A stretch of 30,406 nucleotides of DNA from TWA4 sp964613155 (lineage in GTDB: Bacteria; Bacillota; Clostridia; Lachnospirales; Lachnospiraceae): NCBI GenBank assembly GCA_964613155.1, contig CAZTHP010000025.1, positions 1-30,406 of the forward strand, read 5' to 3'. A program made the position numbers and the translations under genes. The stretch's first letter is position 1, and each line of letters opens with the position of its first letter. The notes under the pieces were generated by a model. It did not search any database. It was not told where the DNA came from and saw nothing but the letters and a program-made list of their open reading frames with translations. Below, one piece after another: positions 8,627 to 15,062 of this stretch.

Positions 8627-8659
8627 GCCCCCTGGGGGGTTATTTCTCAGGACTATTTG

Positions 8660-8797
8660 CCAGCTGCTTTTATCCGTTTATTTGGTAGCTGCCTTTACCA
8701 GCTGTTTTTGTCAGTGCTTTTACCAACTGTCTTTATCTGTTCTTTTGACAACTGTCTTTATCCGTTCTTTTGCTAACTGTCTTTATCCGTTCTTTTA
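8660..8797. repeat. 25-bp tandem repeat starting in the ATP-grasp stop codon
   Basis: Exact 25-base periods run at 8717-8741, 8742-8766 and 8767-8791 (unit like CTTTTGACAACTGTC...CCGTT), with a 24-base copy before them and decayed copies back to about 8660. The gene's last bases, from 8792, continue the unit (15 of 18 bases match), so its stop codon at 8795-8797 lies inside the repeat. Confidence 0.85.
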
Positions 8798-9988
8798 CCA
8801 GCTGCGTTTCATGGCATCCTGGAAAAATGCTTCCATCTGCTCATCTGTCTGGAATTTTGCTAAAAACATACGATTTCCCATAGCACCGGAAAGCGCATCG
8901 GGAATCCGGCTGCACATACAGATCTGCTGTGCATAGCGATCGATCAATGCCTGGTCATCCAGCACATAGCTTCCACCATCACGGCGGCCAACAAATGCAC
9001 AATGACAATGTTCAGACTGTGGATATTGTGTGCTGTCATATGCGATCATATCCGCCCAAATTGTGTAAACATCTGTACCATTTGCATAATTCAGCATTTC
9101 AGGTGTATAACCGCCGCTTGGACGCATATTTACTTCCAATGCTACAATATCGCCTTTCTTGCCAAGACTTTCCTGATCTTCCAGCAGACGGAAAAATTCC
9201 AGATGAACAAAACGGCTTTTTACCTGAAAGCTTTCTACTGTTCTTCTTCCCGCTTCCCTAAGATCCGCTGCCAGTTCCTTTACAATATGATAATGACTGT
9301 CGCTGCCTTCATTTACCACATCCATCAGGGAAGAACCGGTGATATTGCCGGATTCAAATAACGGTTCGCCTTTGGAATTGATGATCGCATCGTAGGAACA
9401 GATCTGTCCATTGACACATTCTTCCATAATATAAGAAAGCGGGTAACGATTTGCCAAAAATTCATCCAATTCCGCATCTGAAGAAAGACGGCGCGTATCA
9501 TTTGCGCCTACTCCATTGTCCGGTTTTACGATTACAGGATAACCCACCTGTGCAATAAATTCCAAACAGCCTTCCCGATTATCCACTAAATGATATCTCG
9601 CGGTCGGAATCCCTGCTTTCTGGTAGTATTCCTTCATTCTGGATTTGTATTTGATACGAGGCATATCTTCATTCTGGAAACCGCTGCGGATATTAAAATC
9701 CGTACGAAGCATCGCATCACGTTCCAGCCAGTATTCATTATTACTTTCAATCCAGTCAATTCTTCCATATTTAAATGTAAAAAATGCTGTCGCACGGTAA
9801 ACTTCTTCATAATTTTCCATGCTGTTGACCTTATAATATTCTGTCAGCGCATTTCGCAGACCCGGCTCCAATTGCTCATACGGGCAATCTCCAATGCCTA
9901 ATACGTTGATGCCATTCTTTTTCAGGCGATCACAAAACTGCCAATAATTGGTCGGGAAATTCGGGGAAATAAAAATAAAATTCTTCAT
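8795..9988 (-). CDS. ATP-grasp carboxylate ligase of unknown substrate
   Basis: A 397-aa cytoplasmic protein of the ATP-grasp superfamily, which joins a carboxylate to an amine or thiol through an acylphosphate made from ATP. Residues 1-110 form the N-terminal Rossmann-like part (MKNFIFISPNFPTNYWQFC). The ATP-binding Lys lies in GYPVIVKPDNGVGANDTRR, and the Mg-binding Glu/Asn segment is ALEVNMRPSGGYTPEML. The start at 9986-9988 has AAAGGA eight bases upstream; the longer frame from 10033 adds MQLREEMNKQKRIDN with no such site. It lies downstream of a same-strand esterase, separated only by a repeat-filled spacer, so the two are probably co-transcribed. Sequence alone cannot name the substrate; an amino acid or small peptide-like product is likely for this class. 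Confidence 0.85.
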   Translation of the reverse strand: MKNFIFISPNFPTNYWQFCDRLKKNGINVLGIGDCPYEQLEPGLRNALTEYYKVNSMENYEEVYRATAFFTFKYGRIDWIESNNEYWLERDAMLRTDFNIRSGFQNEDMPRIKYKSRMKEYYQKAGIPTARYHLVDNREGCLEFIAQVGYPVIVKPDNGVGANDTRRLSSDAELDEFLANRYPLSYIMEECVNGQICSYDAIINSKGEPLFESGNITGSSLMDVVNEGSDSHYHIVKELAADLREAGRRTVESFQVKSRFVHLEFFRLLEDQESLGKKGDIVALEVNMRPSGGYTPEMLNYANGTDVYTIWADMIAYDSTQYPQSEHCHCAFVGRRDGGSYVLDDQALIDRYAQQICMCSRIPDALSGAMGNRMFLAKFQTDEQMEAFFQDAMKRSW

Positions 9989-10053
9989 ATTATCAATCCT
10001 TTTCTGTTTATTCATTTCTTCTCTTAGCTGCAATTTACTGGTTCTATCACTTT

Positions 10054-10170
10054 ACAATTCGTTTCTGGCTGTTGATACTTTTCCGAACTACAATTCGTTT
10101 CTGGTTGTTGATACCTTTCCGAACTACAATTCATTTCTGGTTGTTGATACCTTTTCGAACTACAATTCCC
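10054..10170. repeat. 36-bp tandem repeat between esterase and ATP-grasp genes
   Basis: Three full 36-base copies lie at 10054-10089, 10090-10125 and 10126-10161 (unit begins ACAATTCGTTTCTGG and ends TTCCGAACT), with only a few substitutions. A partial fourth copy runs into the esterase stop codon at 10171-10173, where the gene's own TCGAACT matches the end of the unit. The repeat fills nearly all of the 182-base spacer. Confidence 0.92.
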
Positions 10171-10935
10171 TTATCGAACTTCACCCAGAAGCTTCGGCAG
10201 GTAATAATCCACCTGGCGATACCACCAATCCCAATCATGGCAGACATCATATCCCCAGAAATCCACCCAAACAGGAATCTGCTTCTCTTTCAGCACTGCA
10301 TCCAGCTTTCTTGTTCCAATCAGCAATTCATCTTCCCAGGCACCCTGACCTACGCAAATGATCATCTGGCTTTTGCGGTACAATTCCATATAAGGATGAT
10401 CCCAGGGCATATTTTTCAGAGAATCCACTGGTGAATTCAAATAAACCAGATCATCCATATAATCGCCAAATGCAAAGTGTGCGTCATAGACACCGCTTAA
10501 AGCCAGCCCCATATCAAAGATATCCGGATAGCGAAAAAATAAATTTGCCGCATGCATTGCTCCTAAACTAGTTCCAAATGTCATACATTTCGGATTTTCT
10601 TCCTGGTTTCGTTCTCTTGCTCGTGCCATCATCTGAGGAACGATTTCCTGAACCAGATAGTTAATCCACTGCTCATGACGTTCAATTCGTCTTCGGCAGT
10701 CTCCCCACTGATTTGACCAGGTTTCACTATCCAGTGTATCCACAGAAAATACCTGCAATCTTCCTGCCTCAATCCAAGGGCGCATCTTATCCAGCATTTT
10801 AAAATTTTCAAAATCAAAAAAACGACCATTTTGGCAGGGAATATATAACATCACCTTTCCAGCGTGACCATAAATCTTAAATTCCATATCACGCCCCAGC
10901 TGCCAGCTGTATTGTTTCTCATATTGAATTTCCAT
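10171..10935 (-). CDS. Alpha/beta-hydrolase esterase (COG4947-like)
   Basis: A 254-aa protein without signal peptide. It has the nucleophile elbow GTSLG (Ser at residue 123), set in KCMTFGTSLGAMHAANLFFRYPDIFD, and a C-terminal His in the aromatic stretch GYDVCHDWDWWYRQ, so Ser and His of the catalytic triad are visible. An Asp between them is likely but not certain. It resembles the uncharacterised esterase/lipase group COG4947. I prefer the ATG at 10933-10935 (AAAGGA at nine bases) over that at 10939-10941 (only three bases). Its leader holds four 40-bp repeats, each with a short reading frame, and its promoter is at 11178-11206. The ATP-grasp gene follows on the same strand, suggesting that the pair makes and breaks, or modifies, the same ester or amide. 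Confidence 0.82.
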   Translation of the reverse strand: MEIQYEKQYSWQLGRDMEFKIYGHAGKVMLYIPCQNGRFFDFENFKMLDKMRPWIEAGRLQVFSVDTLDSETWSNQWGDCRRRIERHEQWINYLVQEIVPQMMARARERNQEENPKCMTFGTSLGAMHAANLFFRYPDIFDMGLALSGVYDAHFAFGDYMDDLVYLNSPVDSLKNMPWDHPYMELYRKSQMIICVGQGAWEDELLIGTRKLDAVLKEKQIPVWVDFWGYDVCHDWDWWYRQVDYYLPKLLGEVR

Positions 10936-10937
10936 CT

Positions 10938-10973
10938 TCATCCATCCTTTTCTGCTCCTTCATGAGTTTCCAT
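10938..10973 (-). other. Possible leader peptide (uORF) coupled to the esterase start
   Basis: The repeat copy nearest the esterase encodes METHEGAEKDG followed by TGA. That stop overlaps the ATG at 10939-10941 and sits two bases before the preferred start at 10935. AAGG lies three bases before the uORF ATG, which is closer than usual. Translation is unproven; it may be a by-product of the repeat. Confidence 0.3.
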
Positions 10974-11117
10974 AATCCTTACGAATCCTTCTCGATTCTT
11001 CATGAGTTTCCATGATCTTTACGAATCCTTCTCGATTCTTCATGAGTTTCCATGATCTTTACGAATCCTTCTCGGTTCTTCACGAGTTTCCATAATCCTT
11101 ACGAATCCTTCTCGGTT
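10958..11117. repeat. 40-bp tandem repeat (four copies) in the esterase leader
   Basis: Four contiguous 40-base copies lie at 10958-10997, 10998-11037, 11038-11077 and 11078-11117, with a decayed continuation to about 11160. On the minus strand each contains GAGAAGGATTCGTAA and ATGGAAACTCATGAAG. The latter resembles the esterase's own ATGGAAATTC, so the array may derive from its start region. It lies inside the predicted transcript. Confidence 0.95.
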
Positions 11118-11177
11118 CCTTATGATTTTTATGAATCTTTCTGGTTCTTTATGGATTTCTCCATCTTCTTCCGCATT

Positions 11178-11206
11178 ATTGTATCCATTTTTTTCCTGCG
11201 TTTCAA
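11178..11206 (-). promoter_or_regulatory. Sigma-A promoter of the esterase/ATP-grasp unit
   Basis: TTGAAA (11201-11206, minus strand), a 17-base spacer and TACAAT (11178-11183). The predicted leader is about 235 bases and includes all four 40-bp repeats. The AT-rich stretch from 11207 to 11363 between the divergent promoters shows no gene. Confidence 0.65.
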
Positions 11207-11363
11207 GAATATTTATGTACTAAAATAGATGCGCAAAGCCTACTTCAGAAGTTTTTTTCAAAAAAAGCGGAAAAATACCCGTCAAAAAAATTGTGACATT
11301 TTCTGATATTTCAGATATTTATTTTAAATAATATATATTTCTCACAAAATTTCTTCATTTTAA

Positions 11364-11392
11364 TTGACTATTCTAAAAAATCATTGTATAAT
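11364..11392 (+). promoter_or_regulatory. Sigma-A promoter of the cytidylate-kinase-like gene
   Basis: TTGACT (11364-11369), a 17-base spacer and TATAAT (11387-11392), near consensus. A perfect hairpin ATTCAGCA-TT-TGCTGAAT at 11426-11443 lies in the leader, about 30 bases after the likely transcription start, and could be an operator or an RNA stem. Confidence 0.8.
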
Positions 11393-11476
11393 TTAGCTAA
11401 ATATAGACAAGAAATATTTGTGACAATTCAGCATTTGCTGAATGCTCTGAAAGCAATTCCGGAAGGGGGTTTTCAT

Positions 11477-12097
11477 ATGAAACATTTTGTTATTTGTATT
11501 GGACGTGAATTTGGAAGCGGCGGTGCCGAAATCGGGAAATTACTTGCAAAAAAACTGGGAGTTCGCTGTTACGACAGAACTTTGATCGACTTAGCCGTTG
11601 AGAAAACCGGATTTGTAAAAGAATGCCTCGTTCGTGAGGATGAATCCATGACGGTACTTCGCAAAAGTCTTCTTTCCATCGGTTCCAGCGGTACACCTTT
11701 GATCGCAGATGAATTGATGCAGGCTGAGTGTGAGATTATCCGCCAGCTCGCCGAAGGGGATTCTTGTATTATCGTTGGACGTTGTGCAGATTATATCTTA
11801 GAAGATCGGGATGATATCATGACGGTTTTCATCAGTGCACCGGATGCTTATCGTATTGACCGGATTATGAACGATCCGACATTGAATGAAGACGGTACGA
11901 TCACAAGAGAAAAAGCAACCCGCCTTCTGAGAAAGAAAAGCTCCCAGAGAGCGGGCTACTACCGATATGTAACCGGTGATGAATTGGGCAATAACCGCCG
12001 TGTTCAGCTGCACATCAACAGTGCCGCATTTGGCGGAAGTGAAGTAACTGCTAGTATCTTAGAAACTGCTGTACGTTATCGTTTCGCAGAAGATTAA
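11477..12097 (+). CDS. Cytidylate kinase-like protein
   Basis: A 206-aa cytoplasmic protein of the cytidylate-kinase-like family. Its P-loop, CIGREFGSGGAEIGKLLAKKLG (residues 6-27), resembles that of CMP kinases, and it has the family's YDRTLIDLA and IIVGRCADYIL segments plus a basic lid region (EKATRLLRKKSSQRAGYYRY). Many clostridia carry such paralogues besides true Cmk; the substrate is usually untested. The start is the ATG at 11477, with GGAAGGGGG about seven bases upstream. A longer frame from 11384 begins inside the promoter's -10 and is rejected. Its stop codon overlaps that of the convergent histidine kinase gene, leaving no room for an intergenic terminator. Confidence 0.87.
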   Translation: MKHFVICIGREFGSGGAEIGKLLAKKLGVRCYDRTLIDLAVEKTGFVKECLVREDESMTVLRKSLLSIGSSGTPLIADELMQAECEIIRQLAEGDSCIIVGRCADYILEDRDDIMTVFISAPDAYRIDRIMNDPTLNEDGTITREKATRLLRKKSSQRAGYYRYVTGDELGNNRRVQLHINSAAFGGSEVTASILETAVRYRFAED

Positions 12098-13830
12098 GAA
12101 GCAGCTCCGGTGGGAACCTTGATTGGAAATTGAATGACTGTTTTAAAAAGATCGCCGTCAATTTCTATCTTGAATTTTCCGCCTTGCAGCTCTGTAAGAC
12201 TTTGAGCGATCGATAAGCCCAGACCGCTTCCTTCCGTATGACGGGAACGGTCTCCGCGAACAAATCGCTCCATCAATTCCGCAGCTGGAATATTCAATTC
12301 CGTTGCTGATATATTTTTCATGACAATCATGGCCTGCTCCGCATTTACCTCCAACTGCAGATAAACGCGCGAGCCGGCCATTGCATATTTACAAACATTT
12401 TGAAGCAGATTGTCGATCACACGCCACAGGTGTCTGCCGTCTGCTTCTACAAAAACCTGGTCAGGCGGCAGAGTCAGCTGCAATGCTAAATGCGCTTTTT
12501 CCAGCCGTTCTTCGTATTCGCCTGCAATCTGCTGTAAGAAAATCCCCAATTCACACGGTTCTTTTTCAACTTTCAAAGAACCCGTTGACGCTTTCGAAGC
12601 CTCGATCAAATCTTCGATCAATTTTTTCAAACGAACCGACTGCCGATCCAGCACTTCCATATATTCCCGCACGAGCTCTGCATTTCGTTCTTCTTTCTTT
12701 TCTTCTTTTGCTAAAAAATCCAGATAATTGATAATAGAAGTCAGCGGTGTTTTGATATCATGCGAAACATTCGTAATCAATTCAGTCTGAAACCGCTCAC
12801 TTTTCATCTTTTCTTCTACCACGATCTCCATTCCATCGGAAATTCGATTCAAATCTTCCAGACATTTTCGGAAAGAAGATAAAATTGGCTTGCGCGGCAG
12901 CTTTTTGATTTTCTTTTTGGGGACAGCATCTTTTTGCTCAACCTGCTCAGCTTCCCAATTGCCCTCCGCCAATCTCTGCGCTTTTTTACGCACCATATCC
13001 ATCTGCACAAACAGCCAGACTCCTGCGGCAAACAACAGAAAAAACATCACAAACCAGATTCCATAGGTTATATAAATTTCATTATTGTAATAATAGTAGC
13101 TATCAAAATACGGTCCGGTCAGTACTAGAACAAAATAGCAGGCTGCTAACACAAGAAACCAAAGTAAAGTTGCTCTCCAGACCGACGGAATTTTCTTCAC
13201 AAAAAACCAGATTGCACGCAAAGTGCTGATGATGACTGTACCAGAAAATAATGTTCCCGTCCGAATCTGCGCCGCCGTGATCCGCACAAATGACATCAGC
13301 AAAAATACCAGTCCCATCACACCGGCTAAAATTCCAAACAGGATAGAAGTCAGCGTATAAGCCGCATACATCCATTCAAAAAACAGCATCCCTCCAAACA
13401 GGAAACACGCTCCGAATACTAAAATACAGATATCATACGGAATTTTCTCAACTCCTCGTAAACACGGTTCTTCCTGCGCATGATGATAACCCGCTGACAG
13501 CATCAGATAGAAAAACATCGCCAATAAAATGAGCAGAATCAAAAGCCCGATCCAAACATAAAAATTACGTTCGTAGATTATATCCCCTGCCACTAGCTGT
13601 GCATCTGCAAAGAAAACCGTAATCCGCTTATAATCGACATGCCACTGCCGAATCCAGGCTTCAAAATTCTCAAAACCCGATTCCGAGTTTTGCAGCATTC
13701 CAAAATGCAGAAGAATCCGAACCACAGCACCACTCAGCGTAACCAGTCCCATAGCTCCGGAAAACAGCACCATCGTCAATCCCTGCAAAAAACCACTGCG
13801 CCTTGCCTGGAAAAAAAATCCTCTTTTCAT
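12094..13830 (-). CDS. Membrane sensor histidine kinase
   Basis: A 578-aa sensor kinase. TM1 is at about residues 16-40, followed by an extracytoplasmic loop of about 50 residues, then about six more hydrophobic helices between residues 90 and 280. A HAMP-like linker leads into a HisKA domain with FQTELITNVSHDIKTPLTSIINY, phospho-acceptor His357 (codon 12760-12762). The HATPase domain has the N-box RVIDNLLQNVCKYA and the G-box GSGLGLSIAQSL. All catalytic motifs are intact. Multi-helix sensor regions of this sort respond to envelope stress or membrane-active compounds in related VanS-like kinases; the signal here is unknown. The start codon overlaps the regulator's stop codon in ATGA, with GGAGG six bases upstream, so the pair is translationally coupled. 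Confidence 0.93.
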   Translation of the reverse strand: MKRGFFFQARRSGFLQGLTMVLFSGAMGLVTLSGAVVRILLHFGMLQNSESGFENFEAWIRQWHVDYKRITVFFADAQLVAGDIIYERNFYVWIGLLILLILLAMFFYLMLSAGYHHAQEEPCLRGVEKIPYDICILVFGACFLFGGMLFFEWMYAAYTLTSILFGILAGVMGLVFLLMSFVRITAAQIRTGTLFSGTVIISTLRAIWFFVKKIPSVWRATLLWFLVLAACYFVLVLTGPYFDSYYYYNNEIYITYGIWFVMFFLLFAAGVWLFVQMDMVRKKAQRLAEGNWEAEQVEQKDAVPKKKIKKLPRKPILSSFRKCLEDLNRISDGMEIVVEEKMKSERFQTELITNVSHDIKTPLTSIINYLDFLAKEEKKEERNAELVREYMEVLDRQSVRLKKLIEDLIEASKASTGSLKVEKEPCELGIFLQQIAGEYEERLEKAHLALQLTLPPDQVFVEADGRHLWRVIDNLLQNVCKYAMAGSRVYLQLEVNAEQAMIVMKNISATELNIPAAELMERFVRGDRSRHTEGSGLGLSIAQSLTELQGGKFKIEIDGDLFKTVIQFPIKVPTGAAS

Positions 13831-14537
13831 CGGATTCCTCCATCGAATTTATAGCCTTGTCCCCAAACTACCTTCAAATAGCGGGGACTTGCCGCATTAA
13901 TCTCAATCTTCTCCCGCAAATGGCGGATATGTACCGGAACGGTCCGATCTGAGCCTGTATACGATTCATTCCACACGGTCTGGTAGATCACCGCCGGTGA
14001 AAAGACACGCCCCGGATTTTCCATAAACAATTTCAGCATCGCATATTCCGTAGGAGTCAGATTCACTTCCTCTCCCTCTACCGTCACGCGCTTGCTGGCA
14101 TCATCCAGTTCAATCCCACCAATCCGAAGAACGGTATTCGCATCCTCTTTTGAAGCATCCGCCCCACCGCCAAACATCATATAGCGACGAATCTGCGCTT
14201 TCACACGTGCCAGAAGCTCTACCGGGCGAAATGGCTTCGTAATATAATCATCAGCACCAACATTTAACCCAAGAATCATATCAATTTCTTCACTTTTTGC
14301 AGTCAGCAGAATCACCGGTACATTTGAAAACTGTCGAATTTCATTCAAAGCACTAATCCCATCCATAACGGGCATCATAATATCCAATAAAATCAAATGC
14401 AGATCCTGCTCTTTTGCGATCTTAACCGCTTCCTTCCCATTCGAAGCCTCTAAAACCTCATAATTCTCCGCCCCCAAATAAATCTTCAAAGCGGAAACAA
14501 TATCTTTTTCGTCATCACAAACTAGTATTTTATACAT
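13827..14537 (-). CDS. OmpR/VanR-family response regulator
   Basis: A 236-aa two-domain regulator. The receiver domain (residues 1-120) has the acidic pair D8/D9, phospho-acceptor D52 in LILLDIMMP, T79 and K101. The C-terminal winged-helix DNA-binding domain (about 140-233) includes LTPTEYAMLKLFMENPGRVFS and VWNESYTGSDRTVPVHIRHLREKI. The start has GGAG eight bases upstream. It is the first gene of the two-component operon, overlapping the kinase by four bases. A direct repeat of TCGGTA upstream (14561 and 14581) may be its own binding site. Targets are not visible, although the neighbouring envelope genes are plausible. Confidence 0.95.
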   Translation of the reverse strand: MYKILVCDDEKDIVSALKIYLGAENYEVLEASNGKEAVKIAKEQDLHLILLDIMMPVMDGISALNEIRQFSNVPVILLTAKSEEIDMILGLNVGADDYITKPFRPVELLARVKAQIRRYMMFGGGADASKEDANTVLRIGGIELDDASKRVTVEGEEVNLTPTEYAMLKLFMENPGRVFSPAVIYQTVWNESYTGSDRTVPVHIRHLREKIEINAASPRYLKVVWGQGYKFDGGIR

Positions 14538-14560
14538 TTTTCACACTCCAACTGTACCAA

Positions 14561-14586
14561 TCGGTATCTCATTTTATTTTTCGGTA
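14561..14586. promoter_or_regulatory. Direct repeat TCGGTA, possible response-regulator site
   Basis: TCGGTA occurs at 14561-14566 and 14581-14586, exactly 20 bases apart (about two helical turns), just upstream of the regulator gene. OmpR-type proteins bind direct repeats, usually 10-11 or 20-22 bases apart. No clear -35/-10 pair was found here, which fits an activator-dependent, autoregulated promoter. This is inference. Confidence 0.35.
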
Positions 14587-14595
14587 ATTGCACAC

Positions 14596-14637
14596 AGCTG
14601 ACTACTCCCACGGGCAAGCCCGTGGGAGTAGTCAGCT
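14596..14637. terminator. Perfect 20-bp inverted repeat: terminator or transposon-derived palindrome
   Basis: The arms 14596-14615 and 14618-14637 are perfectly complementary around AA. The core is CCCACGGGC-AA-GCCCGTGGG, with outer arms containing CTGACTACT/AGTAGTCAG. It lies nine bases after the antitoxin stop codon on the minus strand. No T-run follows on either strand, so a simple Rho-independent terminator is doubtful. Its shape recalls the subterminal hairpins of IS200/IS605 elements and REP or MITE palindromes. Confidence 0.6.
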
Positions 14638-14645
14638 TGTTATAT

Positions 14646-14885
14646 TCATTGCAACTTATTTATCATATCGTAATAAGAATATCCTAATTTATCATACAAG
14701 TCGATTAACTCAGCTTTTTTGATTCCAAGAATTTCTGCCGCATGCCCATGAGATATTGTTTGATTTCGTATATACGGATATAATAACAACGCATTTCTGG
14801 TAAGTTCCGCTTCTGGATTCATTGTTACTAAATACTTTGACATACCTACTGGAACTTTTATCGTTACAGTCTCTGTTGCTGTCAT
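14646..14885 (-). CDS. UPF0175-like antitoxin, apparently without a toxin
   Basis: A 79-aa protein with an N-terminal strand-rich part (TVTIKVPVGMSKYLV) and a C-terminal helix-turn-helix-like segment (ISHGHAAEILGIKKAELIDLYDKLGYSYYD). This matches the UPF0175 family, DNA-binding antitoxins often paired with a PIN-domain toxin. The start at 14883-14885 has AAAGGTG upstream and a near-consensus promoter at 14948-14976. No partner gene lies on either side: downstream is the 20-bp hairpin and then the response regulator, upstream is the patatin gene. It may be an orphan remnant, or a transcription factor or antitoxin acting on a toxin elsewhere. Confidence 0.75.
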   Translation of the reverse strand: MTATETVTIKVPVGMSKYLVTMNPEAELTRNALLLYPYIRNQTISHGHAAEILGIKKAELIDLYDKLGYSYYDMINKLQ

Positions 14886-14947
14886 CTAATCACACCTTTC
14901 CTCCATTATCGTGTAAATATCCCATTACTGTTATCTTTCCTACCTTT

Positions 14948-14976
14948 ATTATATCCAGTATTCTCTATTTTCACAA
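14948..14976 (-). promoter_or_regulatory. Sigma-A promoter of the antitoxin-like gene
   Basis: TTGTGA (14971-14976, minus strand), a 17-base spacer and TATAAT (14948-14953), with a leader of about 55 bases. Confidence 0.7.
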
Positions 14977-15062
14977 CCAGATTTTCTGCATTTGTTATAC
15001 AAAGAACTCCCCATATGGAATCTAATTTTCATCTACGCTTTTTTTGAAAGCCCAAACATTCC

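Noticed and set aside
10054..11117. 36-bp and 40-bp repeats considered as CRISPR arrays
   Set aside because: Copies are directly contiguous with no unique spacers, and no cas genes are near.
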